Of a DNA stretch of 64,000 nucleotides, positions 1 to 6,847 are shown one piece after another (position 1 is the stretch's first letter; every line of letters starts with the position of its first letter). Made by a program: the position numbers and the translations under genes. The stretch is from Clostridia bacterium (lineage in GTDB: Bacteria; Bacillota; Clostridia; Oscillospirales; CAG-272). The notes beneath the pieces were generated by a model. The model did not search any database. It was not told the DNA's origin and saw only the letters and a list, made by a program, of their open reading frames with translations. The DNA is taken from contig JAGAPG010000022.1 of assembly GCA_017623355.1 (NCBI GenBank), forward strand, positions 1 to 64,000, in the 5' to 3' direction.

Positions 1-1
1 T

Positions 2-469
2 ACGGACGCGCTTAAAGCATACAATCTTTACAATAACACAAAGCTTACCTACGGAATAGTAATGTCGAACGCATCAAACGTAACGTTCGATAATACTAAC
101 GCATATACAGGCGGTAAGGGAGTTATGGTATCTGAGAATAACGAGAATTATACGACTATCAAGTATACGATCAGCGGATTCTCAAACGTAGCGTCACTCG
201 TAGACCTTAAGCTTGTTATAACACTTTACGTAATTGACGGAAACGGCAATATGAGCTTCATTCAGAACGAAACATCACTTGAGGAAGCAAGTGCAACCGT
301 TGGAGCAGAGGCAGTAAGCGTAAACGCAGTAACATTAAGATATATAGCAGAAAAAACGCTTACCGACGATGAAATGATAAACGACTCCGAGAATGCAGAA
401 TACAAGGCAATTCTTGAAGCAATAAAGAGCGTTAGCGTAGCCGTAGTTCCCACAACTGACGAGCAGTAA
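2..469 (+). CDS. C-terminal part of an unrecognised, probably exported protein (5' end outside the window)
   Basis: The frame is open from the first full codon to a TAA at 467-469, so only the last 155 residues are visible. An internal ATG at 62 has no ribosome binding site, so the gene almost certainly starts upstream. The visible part has no Cys, is rich in Asn, Thr, Val and Ala, and alternates polar and hydrophobic residues (YTTIKYTISGF, VDLKLVITLYV) as in all-beta surface modules. It ends in an acidic tail. I do not recognise a family; exported location is an inference from composition. A strong terminator follows directly. Confidence 0.6.
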   Translation, partial: TDALKAYNLYNNTKLTYGIVMSNASNVTFDNTNAYTGGKGVMVSENNENYTTIKYTISGFSNVASLVDLKLVITLYVIDGNGNMSFIQNETSLEEASATVGAEAVSVNAVTLRYIAEKTLTDDEMINDSENAEYKAILEAIKSVSVAVVPTTDEQ

Positions 470-480
470 AATAAAAACGA

Positions 481-513
481 AAAGAGCAAGAAGATATCTT
501 CTTGCTCTTTTTT
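481..513 (+). terminator. Intrinsic terminator of the partial gene
   Basis: AAAGAGCAAGAAG pairs with CTTCTTGCTCTTT around a short ATAT loop and runs into a T tract. It closes the transcription unit of the upstream gene before the feo promoter. Confidence 0.85.
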
Positions 514-636
514 ATGCAAAAGAGATTAGAATTTATATATTAAGTTTAATATATCATTATAAATTATATAAATGAATAATAAATATGATTGGAAAGAAAA
601 AAGTTCAAAAAAATGAAAAAAATTTCAAAAAAGCTA

Positions 637-668
637 TTGACAAACTTGGCTTTGTGGTGTATTATAAT
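637..668 (+). promoter_or_regulatory. Promoter of the feo operon
   Basis: TTGACA at 637-642 is followed after 17 bases by TATTAT (660-665); TATAAT at 663-668 overlaps it with a 20 base spacer. The start point would fall inside or just before the palindrome at 672-693, which suits repression by a DNA-bound regulator. Confidence 0.75.
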
Positions 669-671
669 AGC

Positions 672-693
672 GTAGTTAGCCAAGGCTAACTAC
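672..693. promoter_or_regulatory. Palindromic operator candidate in the feo promoter
   Basis: GTAGTTAGCC and its exact complement flank a central AA (22 bases). The site sits immediately downstream of the -10 box of feoA. Its core GTTAGCC-N2-GGCTAAC recurs before feoB. The TTAG/CTAA half-sites resemble those bound by DtxR/IdeR-type iron regulators, but the exact regulator is an inference. Confidence 0.65.
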
Positions 694-726
694 ACGATAA
701 AATGAGAATATTTATCGGAGGAAAGA

Positions 727-948
727 ATGAAAACTTTAAAAGAAGCTCCTATAGGTTCTACGGTAAGAGTCGTAAAACTTCACGGTGTCGGCGCGCTTAA
801 GCGCAGAATTATGGATATGGGGATAACGAAGGGCGTTGAAATAACGGTTAGAAAATATGCGCCTTTGGGAGATCCTATTGAAATTAAGGTTCGCGGATAT
901 GAGCTTTCTATTCGTAAAGAGGATGCTTCCACAATTGAGGTGGACTGA
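727..948 (+). CDS. feoA: FeoA, ferrous iron transport accessory protein
   Basis: A 73-residue SH3-like FeoA protein that acts in the cytosol on FeoB to support Fe(II) uptake. The diagnostic pattern is present: an opening stretch (LKEAPIGSTVRVVKL), the RRIMDMGI segment that follows the first strands, and a closing ELSIRKEDASTIEV. The length is normal for the family. It starts at ATG 727 behind GGAGG (718-722). It is the first gene of the operon feoA-feoB-FeoB-associated protein and lies downstream of a palindrome at the promoter, so iron-dependent repression is likely. Confidence 0.95.
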   Translation: MKTLKEAPIGSTVRVVKLHGVGALKRRIMDMGITKGVEITVRKYAPLGDPIEIKVRGYELSIRKEDASTIEVD

Positions 949-963
949 TATTTTTTACATTCG

Positions 964-981
964 GGTTAGCCGTGGCTAACC
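964..981. promoter_or_regulatory. Second palindromic operator candidate, between feoA and feoB
   Basis: GGTTAGCC and its complement flank a central GT (18 bases). It shares the GTTAGCC-N2-GGCTAAC core with the site at the feoA promoter. It ends a few bases before the AAAGGAG ribosome binding site of feoB. It could be a second binding site or an mRNA hairpin tuning feoB translation. Confidence 0.6.
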
Positions 982-997
982 ACAAAAAGGAGACAGC

Positions 998-3445
998 ATG
1001 GAAATTCGTATAGCGCTTGCCGGGAATCCCAATTCGGGAAAAACAACGCTTTTTAACGCTCTTACGGGCGCTAATCAATTTGTTGGAAACTGGCCCGGAG
1101 TTACGGTTGAAAAGAAGGAAGGCAAGCTTAAAAAGCACGACGGAGTTATAATAACCGACCTTCCCGGAATATATTCACTCTCGCCGTATACACTTGAGGA
1201 GATAGTCGCAAGAAACTATCTTATTGATCAAAAGCCCGATGCGATACTCAATATCGTTGACGGAACTAATCTTGAAAGAAATCTCTATTTAACGACACAG
1301 CTTACCGAGCTTGGTATTCCTGTGGTTATTGCTATCAATATGATGGACGTAGTTAATAAAACGGGAGATAAGATCAATATTGACGAGCTTTCTAAAAGGG
1401 TTGGATGCAAGATAGTTGAGGTTTCGGCTCTTAAGGGAACAGGAGTTCTGGAGGCGGCAGAGGAGGCAATAAGGGCTGCCGAGAGCGCAAAAGCTCAGCA
1501 TAAGCATAGCTTCGACAGAAGGCTTGAAAATGCACTTGATGAAATAGGCTCGCTTATTTCAAACGATGTTAGCACGGATAAAAAGAGATGGTATTCCGTA
1601 AAGCTCTTTGAGCGCGATTCAAAAATCATCGAGGAGTGCTCGTTCAGTAAAAATGTTCTTGATAGGATCGAGAAAATCGTTTCTAAGACTGAATCGGAAT
1701 TTGATGATGATGCCGAGAGCATAGTCACTAACGAAAGATATTTATATGTTACAGAGGTAATAGCTTCCTGCCATGAAAAAAAGGATCCGAATAAGCTTAC
1801 GACCTCTGATAAAATAGACAGAATTGTTACAAACAAATGGCTTGCGCTTCCTATATTTGCGCTTATCATGTTCTGCGTATACTTTATTGCGGTAACAACT
1901 GTAGGAACGTGGGTAACGGATTGGACAAACGACGGGCTTTTCGGCGACGGCTTCCATTTTCTCGGAATAGACGGCGAATATGATGAAAATATTGATGATT
2001 TTGCAAAGCCAATATGGAATGATGCTAACGGTGCGGTTATAGATGCTGCAGAAAGGGCAGATGTCCCCGGCGCTCTAAATATTAAGGAAGCATTTGAAAA
2101 TAAAGATTACAATGCTTTTGAGGAAGCGTATGCTTCTTACGGCGCAGCATTCGAGCAGGCAGGCTTTATAATGGGCGTTGTAACCGAGGACGGTATTTGT
2201 GATATAGCTACATATATTGAGGAAAATGCTCCGGATCCCTCTGAATACGGTGCTTGGGTGCCGGGAGTTCCTGCGCTTCTTGACAAGATTATGCTTGACG
2301 AGAACGGAGAGCCTTACGTTGATTGGCTCTACAGTATGGTTCAGGATGGTATAGTAGGCGGAGTTGGTGCGATACTCGGCTTCGTTCCTCAGATTCTCGT
2401 TTTATTTCTTATGCTTGCCTTCCTTGAGGCTTGCGGATATATGTCCAGAATCGCATTTGTTATGGATAGAGTATTCAGACGATTCGGCCTTAGCGGCAAA
2501 TCCTTTATTCCGATACTTATCGGAGTTGGATGCGGTGTTCCCGGGATTATGGCTTCGCGAACGATAGAAAACGAAAAAGACAGAAGAATGACTATAATTA
2601 CAACAACGTTTATTCCATGCGGAGCGAAGCTTCCTATAATAGCTCTTATAGCAGGCGCGCTCTTTGACGGAGCTTGGTGGGTAGCGCCGAGCGCTTACTT
2701 TATCGGAATGGCATCCATCATCGTTTCGGGAATCGTTCTTAAAAAGACTAAAAGATTCGCCTCAGAGCCTACGCCTTTTATTATGGAGCTTCCCGCTTAT
2801 CATATGCCAACGCTTAAAAACCTTTTGCACTCTATGTGGGAAAGAGGCTGGTCATTTATTAAAAAGGCAGGAACAATAATCTTTATTTCAACCATCTTTA
2901 TTTGGCTTGGAACTGTTTGCGGAGTAGATGCTGACGGTGCGTATACGTTCGATCTTGCTCTTGAGGAAAACGGCGGAACAAGTATGCTTAGCTTGCTTGG
3001 AATGCTCATTGGATGGATATTTGCTCCTCTTGGCTTCTCGGCACCTCAGACAGCAGTCGCTACTATAATGGGACTTGTGGCTAAGGAAGAGATCGTTGCG
3101 GTCCTTGGAGTTACGGCGTTTATGGATATGACTCAGCTTGCTGCATATTCGTTCCTTGTATTTAATCTTCTTTGCGCTCCCTGCTTTGCGGCTATCGGAG
3201 CTATCAAGAGAGAAATGAACTCTGCAAGATGGACGCTCTTTGCGGTAGGATATCAGTGTGCGTTTGCTTATGCAGTATCGTTTATGATATATCAAATAGG
3301 CTCGCTTTTCACATCTGCTGTGACAGCTAATATATTTGGTGTAGTGCTTGCGTTTGCTGTGCTTATCGGATTTGTTTATATGATCGTCAAGCCGGCTAAA
3401 TTTTCACTTGTAGACAGTATAAAAAGAATAGGAAATAAAAAATAA
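998..3445 (+). CDS. feoB: FeoB, ferrous iron transporter with N-terminal G domain
   Basis: Inner-membrane Fe(II) transporter of 815 residues. The N-terminal GTPase shows G1 GNPNSGKTT (residues 9-17), G3 DLPG, G4 NMMD and G5 SALKG. A helical linker follows, then the membrane part with the two Gate motifs (around LEACGYMSRIAFVMD and TTFIPCGAKLPII) and GVGCGVPGIMASRTIEN. Between the first two membrane helices (about residues 305-440) lies an acidic hydrophilic stretch that I judge to be roughly 90 residues longer than in most FeoB proteins. Start ATG 998 follows AAAGGAG. It is co-transcribed with feoA and a Cys-rich partner. Confidence 0.97.
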   Translation: MEIRIALAGNPNSGKTTLFNALTGANQFVGNWPGVTVEKKEGKLKKHDGVIITDLPGIYSLSPYTLEEIVARNYLIDQKPDAILNIVDGTNLERNLYLTTQLTELGIPVVIAINMMDVVNKTGDKINIDELSKRVGCKIVEVSALKGTGVLEAAEEAIRAAESAKAQHKHSFDRRLENALDEIGSLISNDVSTDKKRWYSVKLFERDSKIIEECSFSKNVLDRIEKIVSKTESEFDDDAESIVTNERYLYVTEVIASCHEKKDPNKLTTSDKIDRIVTNKWLALPIFALIMFCVYFIAVTTVGTWVTDWTNDGLFGDGFHFLGIDGEYDENIDDFAKPIWNDANGAVIDAAERADVPGALNIKEAFENKDYNAFEEAYASYGAAFEQAGFIMGVVTEDGICDIATYIEENAPDPSEYGAWVPGVPALLDKIMLDENGEPYVDWLYSMVQDGIVGGVGAILGFVPQILVLFLMLAFLEACGYMSRIAFVMDRVFRRFGLSGKSFIPILIGVGCGVPGIMASRTIENEKDRRMTIITTTFIPCGAKLPIIALIAGALFDGAWWVAPSAYFIGMASIIVSGIVLKKTKRFASEPTPFIMELPAYHMPTLKNLLHSMWERGWSFIKKAGTIIFISTIFIWLGTVCGVDADGAYTFDLALEENGGTSMLSLLGMLIGWIFAPLGFSAPQTAVATIMGLVAKEEIVAVLGVTAFMDMTQLAAYSFLVFNLLCAPCFAAIGAIKREMNSARWTLFAVGYQCAFAYAVSFMIYQIGSLFTSAVTANIFGVVLAFAVLIGFVYMIVKPAKFSLVDSIKRIGNKK

Positions 3446-3466
3446 AATTATCAAGGAGGATTTAGT

Positions 3467-3631
3467 ATGATCGGAACAGTTATAATAGGTGTTATCGTCG
3501 CGGTAATAGCTATATCGATAGTTGTATGCTCCGTAAGAGCAAAGAAAAAAGGAAAATCCTCCTGCTCATGCTCTTGCTCAGGATGCGCGATGTCCTCGAT
3601 ATGCCACAAGGATAACGCCAATAGCAAGTGA
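3467..3631 (+). CDS. FeoB-associated Cys-rich membrane protein
   Basis: A 54-residue protein with one N-terminal membrane helix (TVIIGVIVAVIAISIVV), a basic stop-transfer patch (RAKKKGK) and a Cys cluster, CSCSCSGC, plus one further Cys near the end. This matches the small FeoB-associated Cys-rich proteins found behind feoB in Firmicutes. Their exact role is not settled; the Cys cluster suggests iron handling at the cytosolic face. Start ATG 3467 has AAGGAGG upstream. It is the last gene of the feo operon, followed by a strong terminator. Confidence 0.85.
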   Translation: MIGTVIIGVIVAVIAISIVVCSVRAKKKGKSSCSCSCSGCAMSSICHKDNANSK

Positions 3632-3675
3632 ATATGAATTGCTTACAGAATGGCAATTTTTCAAAAAATCTCCAA

Positions 3676-3714
3676 AAAAGCACAACGGCGCTTTTGCGCC
3701 GTTGTGCTTTTCTT
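3676..3714 (+). terminator. Terminator of the feo operon
   Basis: AAAAGCACAACGGCGC pairs perfectly with GCGCCGTTGTGCTTTT around TTTT, a 16 base-pair stem, followed by T-rich sequence. Confidence 0.9.
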
Positions 3715-3777
3715 ATTCTATGGTTTTGTATAGGAAAAAGAAAAATAGCAAAAATCCTAAAAAATTTAAAAAACTAC

Positions 3778-3806
3778 TTGAAAAGTCAAAAAAAGTATGT
3801 TATACT
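3778..3806 (+). promoter_or_regulatory. Promoter ahead of the flavin-reductase-like fragment
   Basis: TTGAAA, 17 bases, TATACT. The short leader that follows (3830-3865) repeats the block GGAAGTAAAAA three times with variations. Confidence 0.6.
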
Positions 3807-3895
3807 AAAAATGAAGAAAGGGCAAGGAAGTAAAAAAGAAGTAAAAATAAGGAAGTAAAAAGCTCTTTCAATTTCGACAGAAGGGTGTGAAACCA

Positions 3896-4147
3896 ATGGT
3901 GGATGAATCAGTCTTTATGAAGATTCCGTATGGATTGTATCTTTTAACATCAAAAAATGAATACAAGTATAACGGCTGTATCATTAACGCCGTTGTGCAA
4001 GTAACAAACAATCCAAACAGAATCGCCGTTTGTAAAAATAATAAAACACAAAAGATTAACGTGTCGCTTCTTACTATGGATGCTCCCTTTGAGCTTGTTG
4101 AGAATTTCGGATTTAAAGCAGGAAGGTCCGCGGACAAAATAGCATAA
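3896..4147 (+). pseudogene. Truncated flavin-reductase-like domain (remnant of a rubredoxin-type flavin reductase)
   Basis: 83 residues from ATG 3896 (AAGGG ten bases upstream). The text runs like the N-terminal FMN-binding domain of flavin reductases found fused to rubredoxin in Clostridia: IPYGLYLLTSK, CIINAVVQVTNNPNRIAV, then NVSLLTMDAPFELVENFGFKAGRSADK. Compared with my memory of the family, about ten residues are missing between RIAV and NVSLL, and a stop follows right after the GR..DK motif where about 70 or more residues should continue. No rubredoxin Cys motifs can be assembled downstream. I read it as a decayed gene; an intact short protein is the alternative. Confidence 0.5.
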
Positions 4148-4867
4148 CTTCAAGCTTGCCGAGTTATCGGAAAAAATATACACGAAGGATATGTAAGCTC
4201 TGTTATAAGTGCGAATTGAATGGAAAAGTAGATTGTGGCACGCGTTTCCTCCGAACAAGGAGAGACTTGCAAGACGATAGAGATTCTCTTTGCAGGTTTT
4301 CAAAGTGTAACTTTGAGCTTTTGAAATAAAATGCGGCGGAAAGTGTAATTTATATAGATCGATACGAGGGACGTATCAAGCGTTAGAGGACACTTTCATG
4401 CGGAATCTTTGATAGCAAAATCCGGATACCGGAATTTACAAATGTCATTTTTAAAAAGGTAAGGTACGGTCCAATGAACAGATAGGCTAAAAAAGCAATC
4501 TAAAAAGGACAAGGTATAGACCAATGGGATGTTAAGTAGTTTATAAGATCACCTAAATATATCAAACGAATAAAACGAAACTTGCTAAAAGATTAAAAGA
4601 ATATTTAAATAAATTCATTTGCAGAGGCTTAAACATATAACCGAATAAAAGGTATAGACCAATGGGAAACTAAATGAATAATTTAAAATCGGGTTGTTAG
4701 CTTGATGACGTTGAAGTTTTATAAACAATGAAACCGCAAGTGACGGGGATGTGCAATTGATCATCAGGCAAAAGAACAACAAAAACAATAAAATCAATAA
4801 AATCCAATGCTATTGATAAAAACTATTGCCAAAAAATAAGAAAATTTATTCTTCTTTTCAAATTGAT
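4148..4867. other. Gene-free stretch with hairpins and a repeated motif
   Basis: No convincing reading frame on either strand. It contains an 8 base-pair outer stem (GAAAGTGT 4339-4346 with ACACTTTC 4390-4397) enclosing a GATACG/CGTATC hairpin (4361-4377), then a TCCGG/CCGGA hairpin (4421-4433). Three copies of the AAGGTATAGACCAATGGG motif follow (4461-4667). It could be an untranslated RNA or decayed sequence behind the flavin-reductase remnant. No promoter of its own was obvious. Confidence 0.45.
4461..4667 (+). repeat. Three spaced copies of an AAGGTATAGACCAATGGG-type motif
   Basis: Copies lie at 4461-4478 (diverged: AAGGTACGGTCCAATGAA), 4511-4529 and 4649-4667; the last two are identical over 19 bases (ending GGGA). 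Spacing is 50 and 138 bases. Read as protein the exact copies would give KGIDQW, but no frame spans them. Confidence 0.7.
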
Positions 4868-4900
4868 AAAAAAGAGACCGAATTTTTCGGTCTCTTTTTT
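4868..4900. terminator. Terminator of the minus-strand membrane protein gene
   Basis: AAAAAAGAGACCGAA pairs with TTCGGTCTCTTTTTT. A and T tracts on both sides let it work in both directions. Confidence 0.85.
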
Positions 4901-4901
4901 G

Positions 4902-5792
4902 TTATTTAGCTTCTTCCTGCTTAATGGGCTTTTTTGAGCTTTTTGATGATGAGTGATGATTTGAATCATCTTCTTGTCTTGAAACGATAACGTGACGCAT
5001 AGTCCTTATCATAGAGCATATTTTTGAAAATGCGTAGAAGCCTATTGTGGTACATACTACGAATTCCATAACACTGAAATTGATGGTGTTTATGCTTCTT
5101 AACGAGAGGGCTATCGGAACGCAGAATGCAAATGAGCAGAATGCTGAAAGTGCGGCGGAAACCGAATATGCGATCAAGCGCTTTCTCGCGTGCTTGAACT
5201 CTGCTTCAAAGAGCAAGAATGCGGTTACAGCTGCATAAGAAAGCAAAAGCATAGTTTTCGTGATGTTTGACATTGGAACATTTTTGTCGAAATAAACAAC
5301 GAGTATCGACAAAACTCCCCATAAAACTGCCGAAAGCGACAATGCGATTCTGACGGTTTTGTTAATGTGCTTTTTGAGAAGCTTTTGAGGAATGGCTGCT
5401 ATAATAAAGTTTGCTGCCGCAAAAACAGCTACTACCGAGCGTACCAATCGCCAAGCGGAAATGTCGGAGCTTGTCATAAATCTGCACAATTCGATAACGA
5501 AAAGCGCAAAAACGATTATCCCTGCAAGAGCCGAGGAAAACAAAACGAGTCCGTATTTATCCTTGAAACGAACAATTCCTGCATTTTTTGAAAAAGCTCC
5601 TATAACGATGGCTGTGATCAGCGTAACCGATACTACAAGCCAGAACAAAATAGAAATATACGTAGTGCTTAGCCAGCCTGAATTGCGGTCATATGCAGTG
5701 AGAAAGGCTATTGTGCCGAGGGCAACGCAAGCGATTAGCTCAAGCATAAATACAGGCAGGGCCTTTGTGAGTAATTTATATGATTTTCTCAT
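4902..5792 (-). CDS. Polytopic membrane protein of unknown function
   Basis: 296 residues with about eight predicted membrane helices, roughly at 12-34, 46-68, 82-104, 116-136, 146-168, 178-196, 206-228 and 236-256. A cytosolic-looking tail from about residue 268 is rich in Ser, His and Lys (NHHSSSKSSKKP). I do not recognise a family and see no catalytic motif. It starts at ATG 5792 with a GGGAG-type site upstream and has its own promoter at 5875-5903. It is monocistronic. Confidence 0.75.
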   Translation of the reverse strand: MRKSYKLLTKALPVFMLELIACVALGTIAFLTAYDRNSGWLSTTYISILFWLVVSVTLITAIVIGAFSKNAGIVRFKDKYGLVLFSSALAGIIVFALFVIELCRFMTSSDISAWRLVRSVVAVFAAANFIIAAIPQKLLKKHINKTVRIALSLSAVLWGVLSILVVYFDKNVPMSNITKTMLLLSYAAVTAFLLFEAEFKHARKRLIAYSVSAALSAFCSFAFCVPIALSLRSINTINFSVMEFVVCTTIGFYAFSKICSMIRTMRHVIVSRQEDDSNHHSSSKSSKKPIKQEEAK

Positions 5793-5874
5793 TTAATGCT
5801 CCCTTTTAAATATAATTGTTACGGCAAGAGCTCATTGAAAATAAAAAGTAAAAGCTCGATCCATAATTACAGTT

Positions 5875-5903
5875 ATTTTATCATATATTGTTATCAAAGT
5901 CAA
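5875..5903 (-). promoter_or_regulatory. Promoter of the minus-strand membrane protein gene
   Basis: On the minus strand: TTGACT, 17 bases, TAAAAT. The -10 box is preceded by TGA, giving an extended -10 (TGATAAAAT), a form seen repeatedly in this window. Confidence 0.7.
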
Positions 5904-5922
5904 TAGTTTGTTTCCAATCTCT

Positions 5923-6279
5923 TCATTCTCGGAGAAATCTTTGAGCATATCGTGAGTATATTTTCCTTATACCGTCGGCAGTGTTTTGCCCGCCTATGTG
6001 AGCAGCTATTTGCTCCCAAGAAAGTGAGTTTATAAAACGCAGGGAAATTATCATGCGCAAAAGCGAATCCTTAATTGATGATATAAATTCATTTATTTTA
6101 TCATAAAGAGCAAGACACTCAGTCATTTTTGCCGTGATTTTAGCTTTTAAAACATCGATTTCAACCTTTTGTCTGTCGGTAGCCTTTTTTTTATATGCTT
6201 CAAGATCGCAAAGGCGTGATTTGTACATAGCGATCTCCTTTAAGAGATATTTTAATTCCGAAAGATTTTTTTCGGTCAT
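5923..6279 (-). CDS. Small helix-turn-helix protein resembling sigma factor region 4
   Basis: 118 residues. The N-terminal 75 residues are charged and look helical, probably a coiled coil (LLKEIAMYKSRLCDLEAYKKK). The C-terminal part (LRMIISLRFINSLSWEQIAAHIG, then GIRKIYSRYAQRFL) has the layout of a sigma-70 region 4 helix-turn-helix, as in many small phage- or element-borne Firmicutes proteins. It is likely DNA-binding, with target unknown. It begins three bases after the stop of the zinc-knuckle gene, so the two form one operon facing the LexA-like repressor. It may be under that repressor's control. Confidence 0.65.
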   Translation of the reverse strand: MTEKNLSELKYLLKEIAMYKSRLCDLEAYKKKATDRQKVEIDVLKAKITAKMTECLALYDKINEFISSIKDSLLRMIISLRFINSLSWEQIAAHIGGQNTADGIRKIYSRYAQRFLRE

Positions 6280-6282
6280 ATA

Positions 6283-6555
6283 TCACCATGATGTATCTAT
6301 AATCATATCGGTCTTGCAAAGCTCGAATTTTTCGCTAAGCTCGAAAAGATCGTCTGTATCGCAAAGAAAGCAAAGCTCATCTATGCTAAGATCGTTTACA
6401 CAATCTCTGCAAAATACCTTGTCCTTGAAGATTGCTATTTTTTCGTTTTTTTCTATTGATGCTCCGCATGAATAGCAGGAGCTTTTTGTAAGAGAAGAAA
6501 AATCCACATCACAGTTTTCATCGTGGCCGTAAACACTTAAACAAATATCACACAT
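6283..6555 (-). CDS. Small protein with four CxxC zinc-knuckle-like pairs
   Basis: 90 residues with CxxC pairs at 2/5, 27/30, 49/52 and 62/65, plus single Cys at 15 and 79. The middle pairs (CYSC and CRDC about 20 residues apart) look like one four-Cys zinc site. The sequence is acidic and ends in Trp. I do not recognise a named family; zinc binding is inferred from Cys spacing. It is the first gene behind a consensus minus-strand promoter whose spacer contains the repressor-type palindrome, and it is followed by the helix-turn-helix gene. Confidence 0.65.
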   Translation of the reverse strand: MCDICLSVYGHDENCDVDFSSLTKSSCYSCGASIEKNEKIAIFKDKVFCRDCVNDLSIDELCFLCDTDDLFELSEKFELCKTDMIIDTSW

Positions 6556-6583
6556 AATTATATCCTTTCTTTTTAGAAGTTAT

Positions 6584-6600
6584 CTTGCAAAATATGCAAG
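6584..6600. promoter_or_regulatory. Palindrome CTTGCA-N5-TGCAAG in the leader of the zinc-knuckle gene
   Basis: CTTGCA and TGCAAG flank AAATA. It shares the GCAA/TTGC half-sites of the promoter palindromes and lies about 30 bases before the start codon on the minus strand. A third operator or a leader hairpin are both possible. Confidence 0.5.
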
Positions 6601-6692
6601 AGCTTGTGAATGCTTGCAAAGTCTTGAGTGGTAAAGCTTCGCATCAGCTGATGATTTATTGTTCTCTTACGGGGCTAAGAGGCAAGCGAAAC

Positions 6693-6707
6693 GCAATTTA
6701 AATTTGC
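6693..6707. promoter_or_regulatory. Imperfect operator-like site GCAA-N7-TTGC
   Basis: 15 bases with the same half-sites and the same length as the palindromes in the two promoters, placed just downstream of the minus-strand -10 box. A wider GCAAG...CTTGC pair surrounds it. Confidence 0.4.
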
Positions 6708-6717
6708 TTGCATACGA

Positions 6718-6746
6718 ATTATAGCAAATAAAATTTGCATTGTCAA
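6718..6746 (-). promoter_or_regulatory. Consensus promoter of the zinc-knuckle/HTH operon
   Basis: On the minus strand: TTGACA, 17 bases, TATAAT, both hexamers perfect. The spacer contains the palindrome at 6724-6738. Confidence 0.85.
6724..6738. promoter_or_regulatory. Operator candidate inside the minus-strand promoter
   Basis: GCAAAT and ATTTGC flank AAA, a perfect 15 base palindrome filling the -35/-10 spacer. Its outer GCAAA/TTTGC match the site in the facing promoter. Confidence 0.7.
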
Positions 6747-6790
6747 TAAAAGGATGTCGCTGTTTTTGAACACCAATTATTTAAAATCGC

Positions 6791-6819
6791 TTGACAAAGC
6801 AAAAATAATTTGCTATTAT
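6791..6819 (+). promoter_or_regulatory. Promoter of the LexA-like repressor gene
   Basis: TTGACA, 17 bases, TATTAT. The spacer contains the palindrome at 6799-6813, so the repressor probably controls its own gene. Confidence 0.8.
6799..6813. promoter_or_regulatory. Operator candidate inside the repressor promoter
   Basis: GCAAA and TTTGC flank AATAA, a 15 base site at the same position relative to the -35 and -10 boxes as in the facing promoter. A repressor bound here would block sigma factor contact. Confidence 0.7.
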
Positions 6820-6847
6820 ATAAACGAAGAAAAAATAAGGAGTGGAT

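Noticed and set aside
3628..3858. Overlapping short frames after the FeoB-associated gene
   Set aside because: They run through a terminator hairpin and A-rich leader, with no binding site.
4225..4260. GTGGCACGCG followed by a CCTCC/GGAG hairpin looks like a T-box antiterminator
   Set aside because: The T-box core needs TGGNACCGCG; one base is missing, no specifier stem was found, and no aminoacyl-tRNA or amino acid gene follows.
4148..4320. Frame fragments with Cys after the flavin-reductase remnant as a broken rubredoxin
   Set aside because: The CxxCG pairs of rubredoxin cannot be assembled in any frame without several arbitrary shifts.
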